Assembly (NCBI RefSeq): GCF_030272705.1 | Contig: NZ_JARFYM010000044.1 | Span: 1 to 40,572 of the forward strand | Length of the DNA: 40,572 nt | Source: Rhizobium mayense | Lineage (GTDB): Bacteria; Pseudomonadota; Alphaproteobacteria; Rhizobiales; Rhizobiaceae | Direction: 5' to 3' | Part shown: one piece after another, positions 8,308 through 16,337 of the stretch | Layout of the letters: the number at the start of each line of letters is the position of its first letter | Position numbering within the stretch: position 1 is the stretch's first letter | Notes under the pieces: model-generated | What the model saw: the letters and a program-made list of their open reading frames with translations, nothing else | Told to the model about the DNA's origin: nothing | Databases searched by the model: none | Translations under genes and position numbers: made by a program

Positions 8308-9737
8308 CATCGCAGCAAACCTTTGATCTCGTCATCCGCGGTGGCCTTGTCGTATTGCCCGATCAGACCCGGCAGATCGATATCGGCATCCGCAACGGTG
8401 TGATTGTCGCGCTTGAAACGGGACTTCCTGAAGGCCGCGAAGAGGTCCAGGCCGATGGACGTTTCGTGCTGCCCGGCGGAGTCGACACTCATTGCCACAT
8501 GGACCAGCAACCCTGGGAAGGTAAGGCCACAGCCGATGACTTCGACACCGGCACTCTTTCGGCGCTCTGCGGCGGGACGACGACGGTGGTTCCCTTTGCG
8601 ATGCAAATGCGCGGCCAATCGCTCCGCGACATTGTCGACGACTATCATAACCGAGCACGGCCGAAGGCGCGGATCGATTACGGCTTCCATCTGATCGTCG
8701 GGGATCCTTCGGCCGACGTTCTGCGCGACCAAATACCGGGACTGATCGCCGACGGCTGCACATCGATGAAAATCTACCTTACGTATGAAGGGCTCAAGCT
8801 CGACGACTATGAGGTGCTGAACGTCTTCGACCTCGCCCGCGCCCAAGGCGCGATGGTCATGGTGCACGCCGAGAACGACGCCTGCATCCGCTGGCTCACC
8901 GAAAAATTCATCGGTGCCCGCAAGACGCAGCTGCGTTATCATGAAAAAGTCCATTCTGAGATTGGCGACCGCGAGGCGACCTTCCGTGCCATCAGTCTGT
9001 CCGAACTGATCGAGACGCCGATCCTCGTCAGCCATGTAGCAGCTGCCGGCGCGGTGGAGGAAATCCGCCGCGCCAAGGCGCGGGGCCTCCCGATCTATGC
9101 CGAAACATGCCCGCAATATCTCTTCCTGTCTGCCGAAGACATCGACACGCATGATCTGTCCGGCGCCAAATGCGTGTGCACGCCACCGCCGCGCGACAAG
9201 TCAAACCAGCCGGCAATCTGGTCCGGGATCCTTGATGGCACGCTCGAGGTCTTCACATCCGATCACTCGCCCTGGCACTATGCCGACAAGGTCGCGGGCG
9301 GCCCGAACACACCCTTCCATCGGATTCCGAACGGCATTCCTGGTATCGAAACCCGTCTTCCCCTGCTGTTTTCGGCCGGTGTCAATGGCGGTCTGATCTC
9401 GCTGCAGAAATTTGCCGACCTGACTGCGGGTGCTCCTGCCAGACTATTCGGCCTCTATCCCCGCAAGGGCCGCATCGCCCTCGGCGCCGATGCCGATATC
9501 GCGATCTGGGATCCGAACCGCGCCGTGACCATTACCAATTCGCTCCTGCATCACAATACCGACTACACGCCCTATGAAGGGCAGGTTGTAAAAGGCTGGC
9601 CGATCACGACAATCTCGCGCGGCGATATCGTCTGGATTGACGGAAAGGTAACCGCCGAGCCGGGTCGCGGGCGGTTCATCGAAAGGCAGCGGCCCTTCCC
9701 GCCGCAACAAGGCCTATCGAAGGTTCTGGCATCATGA
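8304..9737 (+). CDS. Dihydropyrimidinase / D-hydantoinase family cyclic amidohydrolase
   Basis: This 477-residue amidohydrolase of the hydantoinase/dihydropyrimidinase group opens five- or six-membered cyclic amides or ureides. The complete binuclear metal site is visible: His63 and His65 (DTHCHMDQ), the Lys156 that becomes carboxylated (SMKIYLTY), His188 (MVHAEN), His244 (VSHVAAAGA) and Asp320 (TSDHSPW). The family's GIETR stretch is also present (PGIETRLPLLFSAGVNGG). The length is normal. ATG 8304 overlaps the MFS stop as ATGA and has GGAGG six bases upstream. No N-carbamoyl-amino-acid hydrolase gene follows, so the ring-opened product must be processed by another enzyme, perhaps the PuuE-like or second amidohydrolase gene product. 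This intact enzyme is the best anchor for the pathway's chemistry. Confidence 0.94.
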   Translation: MTSQQTFDLVIRGGLVVLPDQTRQIDIGIRNGVIVALETGLPEGREEVQADGRFVLPGGVDTHCHMDQQPWEGKATADDFDTGTLSALCGGTTTVVPFAMQMRGQSLRDIVDDYHNRARPKARIDYGFHLIVGDPSADVLRDQIPGLIADGCTSMKIYLTYEGLKLDDYEVLNVFDLARAQGAMVMVHAENDACIRWLTEKFIGARKTQLRYHEKVHSEIGDREATFRAISLSELIETPILVSHVAAAGAVEEIRRAKARGLPIYAETCPQYLFLSAEDIDTHDLSGAKCVCTPPPRDKSNQPAIWSGILDGTLEVFTSDHSPWHYADKVAGGPNTPFHRIPNGIPGIETRLPLLFSAGVNGGLISLQKFADLTAGAPARLFGLYPRKGRIALGADADIAIWDPNRAVTITNSLLHHNTDYTPYEGQVVKGWPITTISRGDIVWIDGKVTAEPGRGRFIERQRPFPPQQGLSKVLAS

Positions 9738-10495
9738 CCCCATTCACATCGCGACTGCAAGGCAAGGTCGTTTTCCTAACTGGGGCAGCAAGCGGCATCG
9801 GTTCGGCGATTGCGCGCCGGTGCGCCGGCGAGGGCGCGTCAGTTGTCTGCACCGATCGTTCCCTGGATGGGGCAACGGCGCTTGCCCGGGAGCTCGGCGA
9901 GACGGCGTTCGGCGTTCAATGCGACGTGACCGATAACCGGTCGGCGGCGACGGCGGTGAAAGCGGCGCTTGAGCGTTTCGGTCGTCTTGATGGTCTTGTG
10001 CACAATGCCGCCGCGCCCTCCCTCGACGGTACCGTCATCGATCTCGCCGAGCAGCAGTGGCGGCTGGAGATCGACGTCACCATGACCGGCGCCTTCCTGA
10101 CCTGCAAACATGCGCTTCCAGCGATGGTCGAAGGCGGCGGTGGCTCCGTCGTACTCATCGCTTCGCAATTCGCCCATGTCGCTGTCGGCAAGGCTGTCGC
10201 TTATTGCGCCGCAAAGGCAGGGCTCGTCCATCTGGCCAAGGCGATGGCTGTCGACCATGCGGCCCAAGGTATCCGCATCAATTCGCTTTCCCCTGGTGCC
10301 GTCGGCACGCCGCGGCTGTTGCAGCGCTGGCCCGATCTCGAAGCTGCCAATGCTGGTCTTGGACCCGCGCATCTACTCGGCCGGATCGGCTTGCCGGAGG
10401 AAATTGCTGCTGCTGCCGCGTTCCTGCTGTCGCCGGATGCCTCCTTCATCACCGGTACCGACCTTCTTGCCGATGGCGGCTATGCGACGCGCTGA
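9734..10495 (+). CDS. Classical SDR family NAD(P)-dependent oxidoreductase
   Basis: This 253-residue classical short-chain dehydrogenase has the cofactor motif TGAASGIG at 16-23, the NAA motif at 91-93, catalytic Ser144, and Tyr157/Lys161 in YCAAK. It ends in the common FITGTDLLADGGY. Acidic Asp41 after the second strand favours NAD over NADP. It starts in an ATGA overlap with the hydantoinase stop, so the two are probably made together. It should oxidise or reduce a hydroxy/oxo group of a pathway intermediate. The exact substrate cannot be assigned because classical SDRs with this profile act on sugars, hydroxy acids and alcohols alike. Confidence 0.93.
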   Translation: MTPFTSRLQGKVVFLTGAASGIGSAIARRCAGEGASVVCTDRSLDGATALARELGETAFGVQCDVTDNRSAATAVKAALERFGRLDGLVHNAAAPSLDGTVIDLAEQQWRLEIDVTMTGAFLTCKHALPAMVEGGGGSVVLIASQFAHVAVGKAVAYCAAKAGLVHLAKAMAVDHAAQGIRINSLSPGAVGTPRLLQRWPDLEAANAGLGPAHLLGRIGLPEEIAAAAAFLLSPDASFITGTDLLADGGYATR

Positions 10496-10528
10496 TTTTT
10501 CGACCTTGAACCCGAGATGGATTGAAAC

Positions 10529-11560
10529 ATGACCCTTCTTGTTACCGGCGGCACCGGATTTGTTATGAGCGTTCTTGTCAGGACGTGGCTCGAGCAGAAT
10601 CCAGCCTCGAACGCTGTTATCCTCGACCGAGCCGGGCTCGATGGCCAGGCTGAACGCTATTTTGCGCCGGTGCGCGACCGTTTATCGGTGGTCATCGCCG
10701 ATATTTGCGATCCGCCGCAATGGGAAGCGGCGCTCGATGCGCATGACATCCGCTTTGTCGTTCATGGCGCGACCGTCACGCCGATCGCCAGGGGCAGCGC
10801 TGCCGAGGCAAAACGCCAGCCGGAAGCGGAAAATCCCTCCCGCATTGTCGACGTCAACTTCATGGGCACGGTCCATATTCTGGAGTGGTTGCGCAGACAA
10901 CGTGGCGTCGAACGACTGATCTACGTGAGTTCGGGTGCGATCTATCGCCATCATGGACCGGATTGGACCGGCGAGCCGCTTCCCGAAGACGGTTATGTCG
11001 CACCCCTGACGCTCTACGGCATCTCCAAGTTCGCAGCCGAGATGGTGGTCAACCGCTATGCAGACCTTTTCGGTCTTTCGGCCGCATCAGTGCGACTTTC
11101 GTCGGTCTATGGTCCGATGGACCGCGCAACGGAGAGCCGCAATTTCCGGCACGTCCCGAACAAGGTGGCGCACATGGCGCTGTCCGGCGAAACAATCCGT
11201 CCGAACAGTTTTGAGCCCGTCGGAGATTATCTGAGCTCGGTCGATGTGGCGGAGGCGATCATCGCACTCCTGCGCTCAGAACGTCTGCGCTACCGCCACT
11301 ACAATATCGGTAGCGGCGAGACGGCCACAATCGGCGACGTTATCGCGTGGGCAGAGGAGCGCGCGCCCGGATTGACGGTGGAAATCAGTCCGTCGGAGAC
11401 CGCCAATATCATCCAGGACGTTTCGCTCAAGGACGGCATGTGGGGTGCCTACGACATCGCCCGCATAGAGCGCGACACCGGCTGGAAGCCGCGTTCGGCC
11501 AAGCAGGCGTTCCACGAATACATGGACTGGATCCTCGATAACGAAATGAAGGGGGAATGA
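10529..11560 (+). CDS. NAD-dependent epimerase/dehydratase family protein (extended SDR)
   Basis: This 343-residue extended SDR has the N-terminal Rossmann motif TGGTGFV at 6-12, the catalytic Ser pair at 134-135 (YVSSGAIY), and Tyr163-Lys167 in YGISK. A later RLSSVYGPMDRATE resembles the sugar-nucleotide epimerase-type active-site region, and a short C-terminal substrate domain ends with an ARIERDTGWKP stretch typical of UDP-sugar epimerase relatives. It sits 33 bases after the SDR stop and overlaps the next start as ATGA. In catabolic operons such proteins often act as uronate or lactone dehydrogenases rather than nucleotide-sugar epimerases, and that reading is possible here. The substrate is unknown. 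Confidence 0.92.
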   Translation: MTLLVTGGTGFVMSVLVRTWLEQNPASNAVILDRAGLDGQAERYFAPVRDRLSVVIADICDPPQWEAALDAHDIRFVVHGATVTPIARGSAAEAKRQPEAENPSRIVDVNFMGTVHILEWLRRQRGVERLIYVSSGAIYRHHGPDWTGEPLPEDGYVAPLTLYGISKFAAEMVVNRYADLFGLSAASVRLSSVYGPMDRATESRNFRHVPNKVAHMALSGETIRPNSFEPVGDYLSSVDVAEAIIALLRSERLRYRHYNIGSGETATIGDVIAWAEERAPGLTVEISPSETANIIQDVSLKDGMWGAYDIARIERDTGWKPRSAKQAFHEYMDWILDNEMKGE

Positions 11561-12471
11561 TGATGAGCACTTCTAAGAACGACCAGTCCCGCGATTTTGT
11601 CGGCTATGGACCGACGCCGCCGTCGATTACCTGGCCTGATGGCGTCAAGCTGGCGATCAACCTTGTCCTGAATTACGAAGAAGGGGCCGAATATTCCTGG
11701 CAGGAGGACGGCCGCAACGACAACTGGGGCGAATATAATATCCCGAACAGCCCGCCGGTGCGCGATCTCGGGACCGAAACCCATTTCGAATACGGCAGCC
11801 GCGCCGGGGTCTGGCGTCTGGCACGCCTCTTCGACCGCTACGAGATACCGGTAACGGTTTCCGCCTGCGCCGTCGCGCTGCAGAAGAACCCTGCCGTTGT
11901 CGAGTGGATGGTGGCACGCGGCCACGACCTCCTCGGTCATGGATTGCGCTGGAGCGAATATTCAACAATGCCGCGTGAGGAGGAAGAGCGTCAGCTGCAC
12001 GAGGCGATCGCACTTTACGAGTCTCTGACCGGGAAACGACCGCTTGGCTGGAACTGCCGGTCTTTTCCTAGCGTCAACACCCGGGACCTGATCGTCAAGG
12101 AGGGTGGATTCCTTTATTATTCGGATCCCTGCAATGACGACCTTCCCTATTTTCTCGACCACGAGGGGACGCGTCTGCTTGTCGTCCCCTATTCGAAGAC
12201 GTTGAACGACAGCCGCTATCTGATCGCTCCTGGATACAGCAATCCACGCGACTTTGCCGAGGATTGCCGTTCGGCAATCGACTACATGATTGGCGAGGCC
12301 GAAGAAACCGGAGGGCGAATGTTGACGGTCGGCGTGCATGCCCGCTGGATGGGACAGCCGAACCGCGCCTCGGGCCTGCGCGATGTCATCGAACACGTCA
12401 AGAGAACACCGGGCGCTGCGTTCATGCGGCGCGAGGATATCGCTCGCTACTGGGCTGATCACCATGGCTGA
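11557..12471 (+). CDS. PuuE-like polysaccharide deacetylase-fold hydrolase (allantoinase PuuE family)
   Basis: This 304-residue protein has a NodB/polysaccharide-deacetylase fold and closely follows the PuuE pattern: DFVGYGPTPP and WPDGVKLAINLVLNYEEGAE near the N-terminus, FEYGSRAGVWRLARLF, GHGLRWSEYSTMPREEEERQ, then GFLYYSDPCNDDLPYF and a C-terminal VGVHARWMGQPNR. PuuE is the metal-independent allantoinase that opens the hydantoin ring of allantoin. Other members cleave related amides or are of unknown function. It starts with three consecutive ATG codons overlapping the epimerase stop. Beside a hydantoinase and an allantoinase-like amidohydrolase, it strengthens the case for a cyclic ureide or imide substrate. 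True allantoin use is not implied, because the other purine-catabolism genes are absent. Confidence 0.92.
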   Translation: MMMSTSKNDQSRDFVGYGPTPPSITWPDGVKLAINLVLNYEEGAEYSWQEDGRNDNWGEYNIPNSPPVRDLGTETHFEYGSRAGVWRLARLFDRYEIPVTVSACAVALQKNPAVVEWMVARGHDLLGHGLRWSEYSTMPREEEERQLHEAIALYESLTGKRPLGWNCRSFPSVNTRDLIVKEGGFLYYSDPCNDDLPYFLDHEGTRLLVVPYSKTLNDSRYLIAPGYSNPRDFAEDCRSAIDYMIGEAEETGGRMLTVGVHARWMGQPNRASGLRDVIEHVKRTPGAAFMRREDIARYWADHHG

Positions 12472-14155
12472 TGGCATGCATAATTTGGCCGGTGAATGTC
12501 TAAATACGGTGGCCAAGCGCATCAATGGTGCCGAGTATATCGCCGGCGTCCTCAAGGAAGAGGGCGTGAAACAGATCATAGGATTTCCGGCGAGCGAGCT
12601 TTTCGATGCCGCCGCAGCGCTCGACATTCCGCCCTTGATTGCGCGGACGCAGCGTGTCGCCGTCAACATCGCGGAAGGATATGCTCGCGCGTCAGCCGGC
12701 GGAGAGCTCGCCGTGGTGACCGTTCAGTATGGCCCTGGCGCAGAAAGCGCCTTCGCAGGCATTGCCCAGGCTTTCAACGACCGCGTGCCCTTGCTGTTCC
12801 TGCCAACCGGCTACCCGCGCGGCTCGGAAGCCGTTGCGCCGAACTTCGAATCCCGGCGGAATTTTTCCCACATCACCAAGTGGTGCGAGGCAGTTACCCG
12901 CATCGAAGATCTGCCGAAATTGATGCATGCGGCGATCTCGCGCGTGAGAAACGGCAGACCGGCGCCCGTGCTGCTTGAACTGCCGGTGGACCTCCTGGCC
13001 GAGAGCACCATTGCTTCGCCCTCCGATCATCTGCGTCCGGCTCGCAGTATTCCGCAGGCCGACGATCACGAGCTGGCCCGACTGGTGGACGCTTTGCTTG
13101 GTGCTGCATCGCCGGTGATCTGGGCGGGGCAGGGTGTGCTGTCGGCAGGCGCGAGCGCATCCCTGGTCGAGCTTGCCGAACTGCTTGAGATTCCCGTCAT
13201 GACGACGCCGAACGGCAAGAGCGGATTTCCGGAAGATCATGCGCTGGCGCTCGGGACCGCAGGCCGAGCACGTCCCGCGACCGTCGACCACTTCCTCGCA
13301 AAAGCTGATCTGGTTTTGGCTCTCGGCAGCAGCTTGACGCGTTCCTACTACATTCTGCCCATTCCCGACGACAAGGTGATCCTGCAGGTTACCCTCGACG
13401 AGGCCGATATCGGCAAGGATTACGCCATCACCCAAGGTGTCGTTGGCGATGTCGGTTCGGTGATAAGGCAGATGATCGCCTTTATCCGGCGCAATCGGCT
13501 GCCGCTTGCTCGCCGCGCGCAGCCGGCGAGCGAGATTGCAGCCGTCCGCGCAGCCTTCATGGAAAAATGGATGCCGCTGCTAACATCGGACAGCAACCCG
13601 ATTTCGCCCTATCGCGTGGTCTGGGAGTTGATGCAGGTTCTCGATCCGAAGACATCGATCGTAACGCACGATGCCGGAAATCCGCGTGATCAGTTTTGCC
13701 CTTTCTTCGTCGCAAATACGCCTGGCAGCTACATTGGTTGGGGTAAGACGACCCAACTCGGAAGCGGTCTTGGCTTCGCAATGGGCGCAAAGCTTGCCCG
13801 CCCAGAGGCGACGGTCGTCAATCTGATGGGTGAGTCGGCGTTCGGCATGGTCGGCATCGATTTTGAGACGGCGATACGCTGCAATCTTCCGGTCCTCACT
13901 GTCGTGCTGCGCAATAATGTTCTCGGTGGCTATGCCAAAAGCATGCCGATTGCCACGGAGAAATATGGCGCCAACCGGATGAGCGGCAACTACGCGCCGA
14001 TCGCCGAAGCGCTCGGCGGCTTTGGAGTGACTGTCACCGAGCCGGCACTGCTGGGGCCGGCACTGCTGCAGGCGCTCGATGAGGTAAAGGCGGGACGGGC
14101 GGCCCTCGTCGAAGTTGTCACGCATGAGGAGCCGCGGCTTGCGGGTCTCTGGTAG
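12464..14155 (+). CDS. Thiamine diphosphate-dependent enzyme, acetolactate synthase-like, with altered catalytic residues
   Basis: This 563-residue enzyme has the three-domain layout of acetolactate synthase, glyoxylate carboligase and benzoylformate decarboxylase: pyrimidine-binding domain about 20-190, central domain about 205-345, diphosphate-binding domain about 385-540. The conserved activating Glu of the family (R-H-E in the usual motif) is Gln63 here (RTQRVAVNIAEGYAR). The metal/diphosphate motif usually written GDG...NN is Gly456-Glu457-Ser458 with Asn484-Asn485 28 residues later. Glyoxylate carboligase also lacks that Glu (it has Val), so a carboligase or decarboxylase role remains possible. 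The frame extends upstream, but ATG 12464 overlaps the PuuE-like stop by 8 bases; ATG 12476 is an alternative. It probably handles the carbon skeleton after ring opening. Confidence 0.9.
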   Translation: MADGMHNLAGECLNTVAKRINGAEYIAGVLKEEGVKQIIGFPASELFDAAAALDIPPLIARTQRVAVNIAEGYARASAGGELAVVTVQYGPGAESAFAGIAQAFNDRVPLLFLPTGYPRGSEAVAPNFESRRNFSHITKWCEAVTRIEDLPKLMHAAISRVRNGRPAPVLLELPVDLLAESTIASPSDHLRPARSIPQADDHELARLVDALLGAASPVIWAGQGVLSAGASASLVELAELLEIPVMTTPNGKSGFPEDHALALGTAGRARPATVDHFLAKADLVLALGSSLTRSYYILPIPDDKVILQVTLDEADIGKDYAITQGVVGDVGSVIRQMIAFIRRNRLPLARRAQPASEIAAVRAAFMEKWMPLLTSDSNPISPYRVVWELMQVLDPKTSIVTHDAGNPRDQFCPFFVANTPGSYIGWGKTTQLGSGLGFAMGAKLARPEATVVNLMGESAFGMVGIDFETAIRCNLPVLTVVLRNNVLGGYAKSMPIATEKYGANRMSGNYAPIAEALGGFGVTVTEPALLGPALLQALDEVKAGRAALVEVVTHEEPRLAGLW

Positions 14156-14170
14156 GAACAGGGAGGAGTT

Positions 14171-15508
14171 GTGTTCGATACAGTGATCACGGGCGGCACG
14201 GTCGTCAACGCGGATGGTCAGCATCGCGCTGATGTCGCAATCCGCGACGGCCGGATTGCGGCCTTGCTCGTGCCAGGCGAGACCGCAATGGCGCGGAGCT
14301 TCATCGAGGCCGGGGGCAAGTATCTGATGCCGGGACTTGTCGATGCGCATGCGCATCTGCGCGAACCGGGACTGACCCAGAAGGAAGACTTCGACAGCGG
14401 TAGCCGCGCCGCGGCGCTCGGCGGCGTAACCACTATTCTCGACATGCCGACGGACGATCCCTGGACGGCGACCCCCAGGCAGCTCGCCGAAAAGATGGCG
14501 ATGGGCTTGGGAAGGCTGCATGTTGACGTTGGGTTTCAGGCTGTCGTTTCGCGGTCTCACTTTCTGCTCGAGGATCTGCTGAAGCTCGGCCCGGTCTCAC
14601 TGGAACTCTTTACCGCCGACGTGCCGGCGGACTATCTCTTCGACAGCCTGGAGGCCGTAACCCAGACTTTGCGTCAAATAGCGCCCCACGACATCGTCGT
14701 CGGCGTTTCGCCGGGCGATCAATCGATCCTGCTTGGCAGCGCGTTGCGCAATCGGGCTGGCGACATCGGAGCGTTTCTTGAAAGCAGACCGCCCCTTGCC
14801 GAGGCGAGCGGCGTTGCGCGCGCGGTCATCGCTGCGGCAGAGACAGGTGCGCGCGTCCACGTCCGTCAAGTCAACTCCCGTCTCGGCATTGAAACATGGC
14901 GCAAGCTTCGAGACATGGCCGACGTGACGATCGAGACCACGCCCCAGAACCTGTTCTTTGCGGCTGATGACTATGAAATAAAAGGCTCAAGACTGAAGGG
15001 CTCGCCGCCGTTCCGCGCCCGTGAGGACGTTCAGGCGCTCCGCGCCGCTTTGTCCGAAGGCGCGATCGACATCATGGCCACCGACCACGCTCCGCACAGC
15101 CCCGCCGAGAAGGCTGTATCCTACCCCGCTTTTGCCGACATTCCGGGCGGCATGCCCGGGCTGCAGACGTTGTTGCCGGTTATGCTGAAGCTTGTCGGCG
15201 AAGACATCATCAGTCTCTCAGCGCTGGTTCGCATGTGCTCTCACGCACCGGCCCGCAGGTTCGGTTTGGGTCGGTCAAAGGGTGCGATCGCGGTCGGCTA
15301 CGACGCCGATCTCCTCGTTGTGGATTTGGCTGGATCGACTGTCCTTAGAAACGCCGAGCAGGCATCACGGGCCGGCTATACGCCTTTCGACGGCTGGCGC
15401 ATCCCGGCTGCGCTTACGGCGGTCTTCCTGCACGGCGAACGGATCGTCGAGGGCGCAAATCTCACTTCTCTTAGTCGCGGTCAAGTCGTCCGCAGCAGCG
15501 CCGCTTGA
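14171..15508 (+). CDS. Allantoinase/dihydroorotase-like amidohydrolase with incomplete metal site
   Basis: This 445-residue amidohydrolase resembles allantoinase and dihydroorotase. His60 and His62 (DAHAHLREPGL), the Asp305 region (ATDHAPHSPAEK) and the substrate-loop GGMPGLQTLLP are retained. The other metal ligands are changed: the carboxylated Lys is Glu145 (SLELFTA), the next His region reads VVGVSPGDQ (Ser180), and the HxS histidine is Gln233 (HVRQVNS). The binuclear centre therefore cannot form as usual; a single metal held by the first pair and the Asp is possible. GTG 14171 follows GGGAGGA by a short spacer and lies 15 bases after the thiamine enzyme. It could be a mononuclear hydrolase, a binding partner of the intact hydantoinase, or an enzyme with changed chemistry. 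Confidence 0.9.
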   Translation: MFDTVITGGTVVNADGQHRADVAIRDGRIAALLVPGETAMARSFIEAGGKYLMPGLVDAHAHLREPGLTQKEDFDSGSRAAALGGVTTILDMPTDDPWTATPRQLAEKMAMGLGRLHVDVGFQAVVSRSHFLLEDLLKLGPVSLELFTADVPADYLFDSLEAVTQTLRQIAPHDIVVGVSPGDQSILLGSALRNRAGDIGAFLESRPPLAEASGVARAVIAAAETGARVHVRQVNSRLGIETWRKLRDMADVTIETTPQNLFFAADDYEIKGSRLKGSPPFRAREDVQALRAALSEGAIDIMATDHAPHSPAEKAVSYPAFADIPGGMPGLQTLLPVMLKLVGEDIISLSALVRMCSHAPARRFGLGRSKGAIAVGYDADLLVVDLAGSTVLRNAEQASRAGYTPFDGWRIPAALTAVFLHGERIVEGANLTSLSRGQVVRSSAA

Positions 15509-15519
15509 AGGAACGCACC

Positions 15520-16293
15520 ATGCCTCTGCTCGATAAAAAAATTGCAATCGTCACCGGCGCGAGTTCCGGTCTCGGGCGGGCAATCGCTCTGCGTTACGCC
15601 GAGGAAGGGGCAGCCGTCGTGATTGCCGATATCATCGAGGACCCGATTGAAGGCGGCGACACGACGCTTGCGTGCATTCGTGCTGCGGGTGGGAGAGGCA
15701 TGTTCGCCAAGACGGACATCTCCTCCTGGTCGGACGTTGATGCCCTTATCACAAATACCGTTGCGGAGTTCGGCCGGCTCGACGTCATGGTCAACAATGC
15801 GGCGGTCTACACCTCGACCAATCTCCTCGGCACCTCGCCGGAACAGTGGCGGCGCGTGATCGATGTCAACGTAACCGGCTTTTTCTACTGCTGCAAACGG
15901 GCGGTCATGCAGTTCGTCGAGCAGGAGCCGGTGGGCGAGACGCGCGGCCGCATTATCAATATTTCGTCACAACACGGCATGGTCGCCTGCCCAGGTGACT
16001 TTCCCTATGGCGTCAGCAAGGGAGCGGTCGTGCAGATGACCAGGCAGATCGCTGTCGATCACGCCGACGAGCTCATCGTGTGTAATGCCATTGCACCCGG
16101 CAAGATCATCACCGGCAAGCCAGGCGTCGCCAACAATCCCGACGCGCTCGACTACTCGCGGCGGCGAACGCCTTGGCCGCGGCTGGGCGAACCTCGCGAC
16201 GTGGCGGGCGCTGCCGTTTTTCTCGCAAGCGACATGGCGAGCTACGTTACCGGCGTCAATCTTATGGTTGACGGCGGCTGGATGGCCGGCTGA
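15520..16293 (+). CDS. Classical SDR family oxidoreductase (glucose dehydrogenase-like)
   Basis: This 257-residue short-chain dehydrogenase has TGASSGLG at 12-19, NNAA at 92-95, Ser149/Ser150 (NISSQHG), and Tyr163/Lys167 in YGVSK. The C-terminus YVTGVNLMVDGGWMAG is typical of the group. Asp37 after strand 2 suggests NAD preference. The frame extends back to TTG 15505, but ATG 15520 follows AAGGA at a normal distance and is the chosen start, 11 bases after the amidohydrolase stop. It is one of three SDRs in the operon and, with the first, one of two that keep the full catalytic set. The substrate is not assignable from sequence. Confidence 0.93.
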   Translation: MPLLDKKIAIVTGASSGLGRAIALRYAEEGAAVVIADIIEDPIEGGDTTLACIRAAGGRGMFAKTDISSWSDVDALITNTVAEFGRLDVMVNNAAVYTSTNLLGTSPEQWRRVIDVNVTGFFYCCKRAVMQFVEQEPVGETRGRIINISSQHGMVACPGDFPYGVSKGAVVQMTRQIAVDHADELIVCNAIAPGKIITGKPGVANNPDALDYSRRRTPWPRLGEPRDVAGAAVFLASDMASYVTGVNLMVDGGWMAG

Positions 16294-16337
16294 CCTGATG
16301 CAGGCCTGTAATCGATAACCACTGGAAGGAAGACACT

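Noticed and set aside
8121..9152. 343-codon minus-strand frame
   Set aside because: It is antisense to the hydantoinase, whose metal ligands are all in place on the + strand.
13580..14560. 326-codon minus-strand frame
   Set aside because: It is antisense to the thiamine enzyme and the start of the amidohydrolase; composition is His/Arg-rich without motifs.
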